DNA of 24,266 bases from an uncultured Prevotella sp. (GTDB lineage Bacteria > Bacteroidota > Bacteroidia > Bacteroidales > Bacteroidaceae), in NCBI GenBank assembly GCA_905202125.1, contig CAJKQX010000036.1, positions 1-24,266 of the forward strand, in the 5' to 3' direction. Position numbers and translations under genes: made by a program. Positions 8,622 through 17,346 of the stretch are shown one piece after another; position 1 is the stretch's first letter, and each line of letters starts with the position of its first letter. Below the pieces are notes generated by a model. That model was not told where the DNA came from, did not search any database, and was given only the letters and a program-made list of their open reading frames with translations.

Positions 8622-9215
8622 TCAGAGCCATGTCTCTTTACCATTGATGACGACAGGAACTCTGTCCATATAAAATCCGGGCTTTATTGTTTTACCAATC
8701 AGTTTATCGTCAAGAAAAGTAAGATACCAAAGTTCTGCATGTAAAAGATTTAGAACACATTCTTCTCCTTTTTTATTAATCATCTCATCAAAATGTTTCG
8801 GAAAGTATTTTTTCATGATATCTATCATTGCCTCATCCTTTACAGCAAAGAAATCACGTTTTCGAGAAAACGTACTTATGCCGGACATAGTGAAAAACAC
8901 GTCTTGTCCACCTACATTGTAGATAAATAAACTATGGGCGAACAGTAAACCGGGGGTAAATTCGTATGCAATGCAATACCTTGAAATGCTATCGTTGATG
9001 TTCCTGTAATACACATGAATGATATATTCTTCACCATGTGTATCCTTCTCCGCAAATTTGGAAAATTCCACAATCTCGCGCTCCAAATTCTTGTTATCCA
9101 AAACAAGATAATTATAACCGAGCGTATCAGATTCTGAATCACACTTGCTTCTGTTGCAACCGGCACAGGAAAGGATAAACAACATAAGCGTAAAAAAGAT
9201 TGATTTATTTTTCAT
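8622..9215 (-). CDS. Small lipoprotein of the array, paralogue 3 (putative orphan immunity)
   Basis: A 197-residue lipoprotein with signal peptide and lipobox LSCAGC (Cys20, with an earlier Cys17). The family signature is present in order: NYLVLDNKNLEREIVEF, NINDSISRYCIAYEF, a NVGGQDVFFTM block, an amphipathic stretch (MIDIMKKYFPKHFDEM), WYLTFLDDKLIGK and a VINGKETWL C-terminus. The VCKVG-type block has changed to IYNVG, so the conserved Cys of other members is missing. Function is unknown; an envelope-anchored immunity role is inferred from the paralogous array behind the RHS toxin. It lies 25 bp upstream of the next gene. Confidence 0.8.
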   Translation of the reverse strand: MKNKSIFFTLMLFILSCAGCNRSKCDSESDTLGYNYLVLDNKNLEREIVEFSKFAEKDTHGEEYIIHVYYRNINDSISRYCIAYEFTPGLLFAHSLFIYNVGGQDVFFTMSGISTFSRKRDFFAVKDEAMIDIMKKYFPKHFDEMINKKGEECVLNLLHAELWYLTFLDDKLIGKTIKPGFYMDRVPVVINGKETWL

Positions 9216-9287
9216 CAGCTTTCTTCATTATTTAATAATTAAACGAGGGAAATCAAATTTATTTCAACTCCCGTTTTTCCGGAAAGC

Positions 9288-9857
9288 TCAAAGTCTCATA
9301 TCTTTACCGTTAACCTTGATATTAATCCTGTCAAAGAATGTGAGACCCGGCATATTTGTAACATTTATCAATTTCCCATTCAGGAAAGTGAGATATCTGT
9401 TGGGACCATGATAAAGCATAATGGGAAAAACACGTTCTTCCTTCCGGGCATCGTATTCATCGGGGAAATTTCTTTTCATCATATCAAGCCAAGCAAACTC
9501 TTTCTGTTCAAAAAAGCTTTGCCAGCTATTGTCTTGACCTGCGTTCATATAAAACAACACATCACGATCGCCAACCTTGCATATAAAATGATAACAACTG
9601 AGAACTGCTTGAGGCTCATAAAGCAAAGTATATCGTTTTATGGAATCATTCAAATCTTTACAATGAACGGAGACAGTAAAATCCCTTTTGATAGAAATGT
9701 TCTTACATTCTTCTATAAAATCGATTATTTCGCGCTCAAGTTCCTCATTGTTGATTTCAAGATAATACTCATCCGACCCACTGTCTTGACAAGATACCGC
9801 AGACAATATTATTGCAATTGGAAGCAACACGACGATGGTTTTGAATTTGTGTCTCAT
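9288..9857 (-). CDS. Small lipoprotein of the array, paralogue 2 (putative orphan immunity)
   Basis: A 189-residue lipoprotein with lipobox SAVSC (Cys23). It shows the most regular version of the family pattern: YLEINNEELEREIIDF near residues 32-47, DLNDSIKRYTLLYE, YHFICKVGDRDVLFYM, LDMMKRNFPDEYDARKEER, NRYLTFLNGKLIN and a C-terminal NIKVNGKDMRL. Compared with its siblings the divergence is concentrated between the motifs, as expected for proteins under selection to bind different partners. Its start lies 3 bp after the stop of the preceding gene, so the two are probably cotranscribed; 72 bp separate it from the next one. Confidence 0.8.
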   Translation of the reverse strand: MRHKFKTIVVLLPIAIILSAVSCQDSGSDEYYLEINNEELEREIIDFIEECKNISIKRDFTVSVHCKDLNDSIKRYTLLYEPQAVLSCYHFICKVGDRDVLFYMNAGQDNSWQSFFEQKEFAWLDMMKRNFPDEYDARKEERVFPIMLYHGPNRYLTFLNGKLINVTNMPGLTFFDRINIKVNGKDMRL

Positions 9858-9860
9858 ATC

Positions 9861-10418
9861 TTATAAATTTAAGTTTTTACCGTTAATACAAAACTTTATT
9901 TTCTTATCTTCTGTCCCGTAGGCTTCCGTCTTGTCAACAAGTCTGCCGTACCAGAAAGTGAGATAGCGATTGGGAACAGCGTTCTTTGGGTGTCCGGTGC
10001 TTAAATCCACAGAGCCCGAGTATCTGTCTGTATAAAAGTTCCTGCTACTTTCTTTCAATTTAAAAAACGGTTTCTTTCCACATTTTTCTGCCGCCATTGT
10101 CACCAGCAAATCGTGTTTGCCAACCTGACAAATAAAATTAAAAGGAAGCGTATCCCATTTCTCGGGATTCACGCCACACGACAACACACACCGGACGATT
10201 GAGTCTTCGAAATTTTTGAAGTATGCACATATCGCAAAATCCTCCCTACCAAGCTGAGCCGACTTCTCTTTCGCATAATCCTCCACAGCCCGCTGAAACA
10301 CACTGTCTCTTACAAACGTTCTGTAAATACCGTCATCTTCCCGCACCGATTTATTATCAGTGCACGAAATGAGAAACATCAGTAATCCGAAGAAAAACAA
10401 TAGTTTGAATGGTTTCAT
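9861..10418 (-). CDS. Small lipoprotein of the array, paralogue 1 (divergent member)
   Basis: A 185-residue lipoprotein with lipobox FLISC (Cys19). It is the most divergent member: the LEREI segment is replaced by NKSVREDDGIYRTFVRDSVFQ with following RAVEDYAKE. The later motifs remain recognisable: FEDSIVRCVLSC, FNFICQVGKHDLLVTM, NRYLTFWYGRLVDK and a C-terminal CINGKNLNL. It is the donor-like match for the 7199-7369 remnant, with 52 bp of identity. It starts 9 bp after the stop of the 280-residue lipoprotein gene. The role is unknown; being second behind the toxin gene, it is also a candidate cognate immunity protein. Confidence 0.8.
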   Translation of the reverse strand: MKPFKLLFFFGLLMFLISCTDNKSVREDDGIYRTFVRDSVFQRAVEDYAKEKSAQLGREDFAICAYFKNFEDSIVRCVLSCGVNPEKWDTLPFNFICQVGKHDLLVTMAAEKCGKKPFFKLKESSRNFYTDRYSGSVDLSTGHPKNAVPNRYLTFWYGRLVDKTEAYGTEDKKIKFCINGKNLNL

Positions 10419-10427
10419 AGATTATAT

Positions 10428-11270
10428 TTATTTGCGTATAAAAATCAAATTCAAATCACGACACAAGATAACACAACGCGGCAAATCATCAGTTTCCTTC
10501 ACAGCATTCGTTTTTAAGAAATCACTTGTCGGCATAATCCTCACATCGTTCAATTTCATATCCGCCAAATACAAATCATAAGGTCTGAGAGCTTCTTCCC
10601 AGTTTTTCACCATTCTGCTGTTTTTAATAATTTCGGACAAGCACTGTTTATCAATGGAAGAAGATATGGCGAGTATCTTACGGATGTATTTCTTGGGATT
10701 ATCTTCACCGCCATTGCTCAAAACAGACAAATCATTATGGTTAAAGGCTACAGCTATGGTAGAATCCCGTTTCAAATATTCGTTTGTGATTTCTATTGTT
10801 GCCCGACCACCAAGCGTCATGTCCATCAAGACTGTGCATGTATCGGCAAAGCGATGTTTTGATGTAACCGAATCCAACACGTCTTTACGGATAAGGATAT
10901 TCTTTTCATAATCCGTATTAAAATAAACTTGTGCCGGTCGGTCATTGGCAACTACTGTGGATGTATCATTCTTATCATCAAAAAGATTGGCATAGTTTTG
11001 CAATTCAACAATCTTATACACCTTCCGGCTGTAAAAATCCATGAATGTGTTTATACGATACCTCGACAACTCGTTTCCGCATCTTAAATAATAAGCGCAA
11101 TCCATCGGCATCTCAGGGTTGGGCTCTATTTTCAAGTCGTTCAACATATCGTTTAAGACGACACAGAGAGTTGTATCTTGCTTCCATGATTTTCCAATCA
11201 TATTGGTGTTATTGCATGAAAACATCATTAATACATATAATACCCAAATTAAAAAAAACGCTTTTCTCAT
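10428..11270 (-). CDS. 280-residue lipoprotein directly behind the RHS toxin; candidate cognate immunity protein
   Basis: A 280-residue lipoprotein with signal peptide and lipobox MMFSC (Cys19). It starts 2 bp after the toxin gene's stop, the position usually held by a cognate immunity gene. It does not carry the LEREI/INGK signature of the five smaller lipoproteins downstream, and I do not recognise its family. Visible features are several paired Cys residues in the mature part and a TLGGRATIEITNEYL segment in the middle. The lipobox region shares 20 bp of DNA with the truncated remnant at 7199-7369. A periplasm-facing lipoprotein would suit protection against a cell-wall amidase. The immunity role is inference from position and localisation. 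Confidence 0.7.
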   Translation of the reverse strand: MRKAFFLIWVLYVLMMFSCNNTNMIGKSWKQDTTLCVVLNDMLNDLKIEPNPEMPMDCAYYLRCGNELSRYRINTFMDFYSRKVYKIVELQNYANLFDDKNDTSTVVANDRPAQVYFNTDYEKNILIRKDVLDSVTSKHRFADTCTVLMDMTLGGRATIEITNEYLKRDSTIAVAFNHNDLSVLSNGGEDNPKKYIRKILAISSSIDKQCLSEIIKNSRMVKNWEEALRPYDLYLADMKLNDVRIMPTSDFLKTNAVKETDDLPRCVILCRDLNLIFIRK

Positions 11271-11272
11271 GT

Positions 11273-14200
11273 TTAATGAAATATATCTGATTTCACTTTT
11301 CCTCGTATATCTTGATATGGAGCTTCTTGTGGAAATTCCGCACCATATTTAGACCCCCAATATTTCCGGAAAACAACATCGACATGTCCTGAGACTCCAG
11401 GAAATATGTGCGAGACATGTTGGAAAACCAATCCATTTCTAACTCTTCCAGAATCATTTACAGTACGAACATACCACATTTGTAAATAATCTGCCATTTT
11501 GCTTGCTAACTTAAAATAATATCTACCATCTTCTCCTTTAAAGGTATATTCATTATTAGGAATTTTAAATCCTGCTTTATTCATTGCATAACTTAATCTA
11601 ATTGCACAACCATTCAGATTTTCCATATATTCTAGAGGTGCTAACTCTCCTCCAATAACACCACACAATTGACTTACTGATAATTGTTTTGATTTAGTAT
11701 ATTCAATATAAATATTTTTTAATTGTTTATCACTAAAATGATGTTTCATTTCATTAAACAAATATGAAAAAGAACTTGAGATAGCTCCATTCGAAAATTT
11801 ACCTCCTCCTAATTCAGAAATAGTACCACCCAAAACAAAAGAAAACGCAAGCGAACCATAGTCACCTAAATTATATAAATAATTAAAGGATATTATAGAA
11901 CTAGAACTTGATATTAATCCCATTGTTAACCCATGAAACATATTGCCACCCATTGCGCCTTCAAGCCAAGCCTGTGACATGCTGTGTTTTACGAGGCTCT
12001 CTGCCAAGCTCTGTCCTGCGGAAGCGAAATTCAATATACCGCTCATGCCACCCCAAAAAGCACCGGTAAATGTAGCTTTTGCTATTTGTCCGATATTAGC
12101 ACCATTGAGCAATGCACCAGTAAGAGCACCGGCGGCTCCTCCAGCAGCACCTCCTATAATGGCAGCCGTGACACCTGCGGCGGCACCTCCGGTGATAGCA
12201 CCAACGGCAATACCTATGGCCGAAGAGACTAAAGATTTCCAATGTCGGCTAATCCAGCTGTATCCAGTCGGGTCGACAAGTGACAATGGATTGTTGAGAC
12301 AATAGATGTAGCGATTGAAACTCAAAGAGAACTCCTGATTCTGAATCAGCGGATCGGGGGAGAGGAAACGTCCCACTATCGGATCATAGATGCGGCCGTC
12401 CATATTTATCATCTCCAAAGCATCGATATGTTCATGTCCGGTAAATCCATGTACATCGTAAGCTTCGGCATCGGTCTCTGAAGAAAAATAATTCCAAGTA
12501 TCCGGATTGCGCCGACGTCCCCATGCGTCATAACTCAACTCCTGAACCAATCTGCCATCCGAATCGGAGTAAGCCATGACTGAGCCGAGGTGATCATGGT
12601 GGAGATAGACAACTTCGGCGGCCGCAGACCCACGCGAGATATTCATTGCCACGGCCTTTCCATCGACAAAGATATAATTAAACTGTGTTATATCGCTTCC
12701 TTTGCGTTCTTCCTCATAGATTTTACCGACATAATAACGACATTCCAATATTGTGGGACGGTATTCATCATTATCAAGACGTGCCATGCGGATGCGGGAT
12801 TTGTCCACTCCGTATTTAAACTCAAGGTTTTGGGCATTGTCTACTTTCATTTTGCGAAGCTTATGAAAAGATGTGTACTCCATGCCCGACCAATCCTTAA
12901 GACGGCAAACCGGCTCCAGAACATTCACAAGTTGGTTTTTACCTGTGTTGTAATTAAATCTTCCGACATCAGATTTAGTCTGTATATTTCCCAAGCCGTC
13001 ATAAGTCATCGACTGCACGAGCACTCCATCGCGCCAAACCTCTGTAAGGCAATTAAAGTTGTTATATACAAACTGCTCGGAAAGCCCCTTCCCGATATCT
13101 GCGCGAGAAATGAGATTGCCCACATAATCCCAATTATATTGCATGTTTTGTATACCCGGAACTTCTATTGAAGCTATTCTGCCGGTCGATGCGTCATATC
13201 CTGTATTGACGGTAAGGCCATTACCCAACAATTCTTCCTCCGTCTGCATACGGGCGTTCATGGCTTTGCGTTCCCAATACACGATTGAACTGTCAGCACT
13301 TGCTACCTTCATAAGCACACCGTACTTATTATAAATGTTTTTCACCTGCAAGCCGGACGGATATGTGATTACGTCGGGTTTATCAAGTTCGTTGTAGGTT
13401 GTCTTGGTATAATATGAAACCGCGCCATAATAATCGTAGACCTTAACGACACGGCCATATTCATCGTAATAATAGCTCCGGGTAGCCTCATGGCCGTATA
13501 TGGAACTTACAGCCCCTTTCCACGGACTGTCATAATAATATTCAATATTTCCATCTGCTCTTTCCTCCAATTTAAGACGGCCGCCGGCATCATATCGATA
13601 TTTGGTCGTGCCTTTGCCATCTTTATGAGAAACACATTCACCATATCCATTATAAGTATCCTCGACAACACCTATCTCATAATCTTCAAGACGGATGCGA
13701 TGCCCCATGATATCATACTCCATGAGTATTGTTTTACCACCACCGTTAATCTCAATGCAATTACCGTCCAAGTCATAATCATATTCGATGGCATTACCAC
13801 CGATATCCTGACAGTAAGAAAGAAGACCGGATTTATTTATTGATTTCACCGTATTACGGCCAAGAGCATCGGTAGTTGTTGTGCTGAAGCCATTATATGT
13901 TACTGTGTTTCCCGAGCCATCTGCACTCACTTGCCGAATAATGCGGCCGGCATCATCGTAATAATTATGATTCCAATATATGCTTTCTCCGGGGAAATAC
14001 GGCTCTGATGTTTTTTCCACCTGTCCTTTAGCGTTGTACACAATATCGGAATATACTACTTTGTCAAAGGCCGTAACACCCACTTTTCTTAATGAACGCC
14101 CCAAACAATCGAAAAATTCAAGACTGTAAGGCTCTCCAGTGGCATCAGTATATGTGAAATACAAAGCATTGACCGGTGCTTCAGACATACCGCTGCTCCA

Positions 14201-17200
14201 CCCCGTACATGAACGACTGCTGGTAAGCGGAGTTGTAACTGTCTGTAACTGTCCGAACTCATCATATGTACTTACCGTTTGCTGTCCGTTTGCATCACAT
14301 GATGTCAACTCTACACCAAGAGCCTCATCAACAGTCATTGTGGTTGTGAATCCAAGCGTATTGGTCATTGACGAGATGTATTGTCCACGACTGTCATAAG
14401 AAGTCTTTTCCTTTCGAGGCGTACTGCCATCATTTGGTATGGTTTTACTCTCTATGATATTTCCAAAAGCATCACGTACATACTCTTTCTTTACTCCAAA
14501 CTGATTATTATCCGGTTCTGTATGTTCGGACATTAACAATCCTGTTTCAGAACTATATTCAAAATTTGATTTTCGTGTAACAGACTTACCATTATGACTG
14601 CGCGTCACAACAGATTCAGTCATACGACCAAGCAACCATTTATCCTTATCATTAAAATAGGTATTCCTGTTCGTTGTGATTTCACCATTATTATCCGTTA
14701 CCATCGTTGTCACATTGCCATAATTGTCATAATTCATTGTTGTCTTGACTTCCGACAAAATAGTTCCGGAATTATACTCATAGGTTGTCTCTTTTGTGAT
14801 TTTCGGCAATAACGCATAAACTTTGGCATGTGTGCGCAACAATGTGCTTTCCACATCTTTTTCAGCCACAAGTTTATCTTTCAAGAATGTTTGTGACTGT
14901 TTCAACGAAATGACATATTCATCTGTGTTTACTTCATATTGATTCACAGTCTTCGTTTCCGTCAGTTCGTCACTTATTGTCACGGTTTCGAATCCGAGAA
15001 CTCCATGTCCTCTCCTATGCAAAAGCGCATTATTATATTTATAGGTCACCTTTGCCTTGCCACCGATTCCATCAGGAACACTGACACTTGATACCACCGG
15101 CCATGAACTGCCTATTGACGAAAGGGGATATTTCTTTTCATACCTTCGTTCATAAACATTTCTATCACTAAGGTATTTATAATCAACAGTGGTCGTATTT
15201 CCCATTCCATCGGTGATTTCCGACAAAAGATTGTTCTTATCTTCCGGCATAAGAAACAACTGATAGCCATCCCATGTCGTACTTTGCCAATTTGCCGTAC
15301 TCAAGAAATCAACTTTTCCGTCACCATTGAAATCGCCGAAATAGTAGCGCCATTTATCAAGTGCGTAAATATTATCGCCACGCGTTTGTTTGTATACGCG
15401 ACCCATACCTTCGTTCAGCCATACATCCGGTGTCGTCATATTAGAGCCTGTCGATTTACGGTCAATCGCAAAAAAATCATCATATCCGTCACCATTTATA
15501 TCCGTCACGAAAATCTGTTTGTCCTTTGCCTTAAACAATCGGGCGAAATCAAATCTTTCAAACGTACCGTCACCTTTCGAAAAACGCATATTCCAATTGG
15601 CCCAGCCATCGGTATTGGGATCTTTCTCCCATCCTGAAAGGAAAATATCACTTTTTCCGTCACCATTAAAATCTCCGAATCTGAGGTCATGATATTTATC
15701 CATCCATGTGCCCGCTGCGGGTTTACTCATTTCAATAGTTCCATTGCTATAATATAAGATGTAACCGTCTTCATGCAAATTCATTATGTCTGTTAGGCCA
15801 TCACCATTAAAATCGGCAAATTCCACTCTGTCCCAATTTTCCGTTGCATTTACTGTTCCGTCATAAATATCATTAAGCGGTATTACCGTCACTGTGTTTG
15901 TAAAAGCACTGATTATCTTATATTGCTTGGATTTATCATACCACAGGAATAAATCAGCCACCCCGTCTCCTTTGTATTCAACAGTGTGTATGTTATACTT
16001 GTTCTTATCAATCAAAACAGTCTTTCGAAAAGCAAAATTCACTGTCTCGCTCGAAGCATCTGCAGTATACAATGATATTTTATATTTGCCGTCTTCATGA
16101 TATTTGATTACAATATCATCACAGCCGTCACCATCAAAATCTCCTGAGACTACTTGTTCAATAGTGCTTTTACCCTCCAAGATGTTTTCCGAAGCCAATT
16201 TAAATGATTGTCCATTACTTAAAAAAACTTTCCAACCATTCCATCCTGCATTGGAATTCTCGGGTGTAACAAAGAAATCAGATTTACCATCACCATTGAA
16301 ATCACCCACTGTCAACAATGCTTTATGAACGGATGGTGTTTGATTATAATTGATTTTGGAAACATTAAAGTTATCCAAATTATGCCATTTGAAAGTTGTT
16401 GGATTTTTATGCACATCACCCGAAGCACTTTCCGTTATCTTAATAAGTTGTCTTTTTCTGTTTACTGTCTGATAACCCAAGCGAAAAGTCCTTACTAAAT
16501 CTGAACCTGAATACACACTTATGGCTGACATCAGTTTGCTACGTCTCACCTCCTTGCCATAAATGTAGGATGTCGAAGGATTTATATTGTCTTCATATTC
16601 AAATCTAATTGAAGCAAAAGGGGCTAATGACGCTTCGTTGTTTCCTGTATAATCTATACGCACAGGCCAACAATCATTTGTTGACGCATTACCGCCGTAA
16701 GATACAATATAATAATTACCATTAGTATCATAAACCTTTGTCAGAAGCCAAAACAGAACCTTATCGGTAGTATTTCCCGTAATACCTCCGTTAGGTTTGT
16801 ACTCATAAGTAAGGCCGTCCTTTGTAGAAACTTTGAACGATGAAGGATTTTCTTTCTGTCCCTCAGCAATAATCCTTGCAAATCTATCATTTTCGGTACG
16901 ATATTCGTAACCGCCTTTCGAATATATGCCAAGTTCTGTAAGTCTTACGCCATCAAGCATATAATCATCAGTCCATGAGAAATTGACATAGCTCACAAGG
17001 CTGTTGGTCATAAGTGTTTTAGGTGTTCTGCTTATGATAGACAACCCTTCCAAATCAAATCCGTAACCTAACAGACCATCTTTTGTGGAACTATTATATG
17101 ATATGGTCAATGCCGGCTTTACACCACCGGTTCCGGCAACAACTGGTATTGGTATGGAATAAGAAAACTGTCCGGTAGGAGTAACATCATGACTGTCTGA

Positions 17201-17341
17201 TATTTTGCCTACGATTCCTCCTTCCGAACCTCCATATTTTTTATCGGAATAAGGTATTTCCTGACCAATAATTTTTTCAGGAGCAAATATGATAATGCAG
17301 AGGAATATTATAATCTTCAAATCAAGAATATTTGTTTTCAT
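11273..17341 (-). CDS. Exported SpvB/FG-GAP/RHS polymorphic toxin with C-terminal Tae4-like amidase domain
   Basis: An intact 2022-residue protein. Domains in order: signal peptide (hydrophobic residues 9-20, cleavage near Gln27); SpvB-like N-terminal domain (about 40-330); at least six FG-GAP/VCBS calcium-binding-type repeats of the form DFNGDGKSD (about 340-680); a TcdB-middle-like stretch including HRRGHGVLGF (about 700-850); many YD repeats (about 980-1560); an RHS core (about 1575-1693, with HHDHLGSVMAYSD, GRFLSPDP and ending DPTG at 1690-1693); a Gly/Ala-rich segment (about 1708-1760); and a toxin tip (1868-2022). The RHS barrel normally encapsulates the tip. The ATG at 17341 is chosen over an in-frame TTG (17350) that overlaps the preceding stop. 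A Sec signal rather than a PAAR or T6SS marker suggests export by another route. The last 230 or so codons are visibly more AT-rich than the core. Confidence 0.9.
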   Translation of the reverse strand: MKTNILDLKIIIFLCIIIFAPEKIIGQEIPYSDKKYGGSEGGIVGKISDSHDVTPTGQFSYSIPIPVVAGTGGVKPALTISYNSSTKDGLLGYGFDLEGLSIISRTPKTLMTNSLVSYVNFSWTDDYMLDGVRLTELGIYSKGGYEYRTENDRFARIIAEGQKENPSSFKVSTKDGLTYEYKPNGGITGNTTDKVLFWLLTKVYDTNGNYYIVSYGGNASTNDCWPVRIDYTGNNEASLAPFASIRFEYEDNINPSTSYIYGKEVRRSKLMSAISVYSGSDLVRTFRLGYQTVNRKRQLIKITESASGDVHKNPTTFKWHNLDNFNVSKINYNQTPSVHKALLTVGDFNGDGKSDFFVTPENSNAGWNGWKVFLSNGQSFKLASENILEGKSTIEQVVSGDFDGDGCDDIVIKYHEDGKYKISLYTADASSETVNFAFRKTVLIDKNKYNIHTVEYKGDGVADLFLWYDKSKQYKIISAFTNTVTVIPLNDIYDGTVNATENWDRVEFADFNGDGLTDIMNLHEDGYILYYSNGTIEMSKPAAGTWMDKYHDLRFGDFNGDGKSDIFLSGWEKDPNTDGWANWNMRFSKGDGTFERFDFARLFKAKDKQIFVTDINGDGYDDFFAIDRKSTGSNMTTPDVWLNEGMGRVYKQTRGDNIYALDKWRYYFGDFNGDGKVDFLSTANWQSTTWDGYQLFLMPEDKNNLLSEITDGMGNTTTVDYKYLSDRNVYERRYEKKYPLSSIGSSWPVVSSVSVPDGIGGKAKVTYKYNNALLHRRGHGVLGFETVTISDELTETKTVNQYEVNTDEYVISLKQSQTFLKDKLVAEKDVESTLLRTHAKVYALLPKITKETTYEYNSGTILSEVKTTMNYDNYGNVTTMVTDNNGEITTNRNTYFNDKDKWLLGRMTESVVTRSHNGKSVTRKSNFEYSSETGLLMSEHTEPDNNQFGVKKEYVRDAFGNIIESKTIPNDGSTPRKEKTSYDSRGQYISSMTNTLGFTTTMTVDEALGVELTSCDANGQQTVSTYDEFGQLQTVTTPLTSSRSCTGWSSGMSEAPVNALYFTYTDATGEPYSLEFFDCLGRSLRKVGVTAFDKVVYSDIVYNAKGQVEKTSEPYFPGESIYWNHNYYDDAGRIIRQVSADGSGNTVTYNGFSTTTTDALGRNTVKSINKSGLLSYCQDIGGNAIEYDYDLDGNCIEINGGGKTILMEYDIMGHRIRLEDYEIGVVEDTYNGYGECVSHKDGKGTTKYRYDAGGRLKLEERADGNIEYYYDSPWKGAVSSIYGHEATRSYYYDEYGRVVKVYDYYGAVSYYTKTTYNELDKPDVITYPSGLQVKNIYNKYGVLMKVASADSSIVYWERKAMNARMQTEEELLGNGLTVNTGYDASTGRIASIEVPGIQNMQYNWDYVGNLISRADIGKGLSEQFVYNNFNCLTEVWRDGVLVQSMTYDGLGNIQTKSDVGRFNYNTGKNQLVNVLEPVCRLKDWSGMEYTSFHKLRKMKVDNAQNLEFKYGVDKSRIRMARLDNDEYRPTILECRYYVGKIYEEERKGSDITQFNYIFVDGKAVAMNISRGSAAAEVVYLHHDHLGSVMAYSDSDGRLVQELSYDAWGRRRNPDTWNYFSSETDAEAYDVHGFTGHEHIDALEMINMDGRIYDPIVGRFLSPDPLIQNQEFSLSFNRYIYCLNNPLSLVDPTGYSWISRHWKSLVSSAIGIAVGAITGGAAAGVTAAIIGGAAGGAAGALTGALLNGANIGQIAKATFTGAFWGGMSGILNFASAGQSLAESLVKHSMSQAWLEGAMGGNMFHGLTMGLISSSSSIISFNYLYNLGDYGSLAFSFVLGGTISELGGGKFSNGAISSSFSYLFNEMKHHFSDKQLKNIYIEYTKSKQLSVSQLCGVIGGELAPLEYMENLNGCAIRLSYAMNKAGFKIPNNEYTFKGEDGRYYFKLASKMADYLQMWYVRTVNDSGRVRNGLVFQHVSHIFPGVSGHVDVVFRKYWGSKYGAEFPQEAPYQDIRGKVKSDIFH
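11276..11740 (-). other. Tae4-like peptidoglycan amidase toxin tip (domain within the RHS protein)
   Basis: Residues 1868-2022 of the RHS protein. The pattern follows the type VI amidase effector 4 family: an IGG turn, then NGCAIRLSYAMNKAGF with the predicted nucleophile Cys1912 (codon 11606-11608), GEDGRYYFKLASKMADYL, a hydrophobic NGLVF strand, and GHVDVVF with predicted His1986. Tae4 enzymes are NlpC/P60-fold peptidases that cut the gamma-D-Glu-mDAP bond of peptidoglycan stems. The third catalytic residue, an Asp about 11 residues after the His in characterised Tae4 proteins as I recall, is not at that spacing here; Asp1988 (HVD) or a later acidic residue may serve. The assignment comes from reading motifs, not from a profile search. 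Confidence 0.8.
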
Positions 17342-17346
17342 AAATA

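Noticed and set aside
12590..13171. Plus-strand frame of 193 codons inside the RHS gene
   Set aside because: Antisense to regular YD repeats, without a supported start or domain.
11273..17341. The RHS protein as a type VI secretion effector
   Set aside because: It has a Sec-type signal peptide and no PAAR domain, and no T6SS structural or adaptor genes are in the window; only the tip resembles a T6SS effector.
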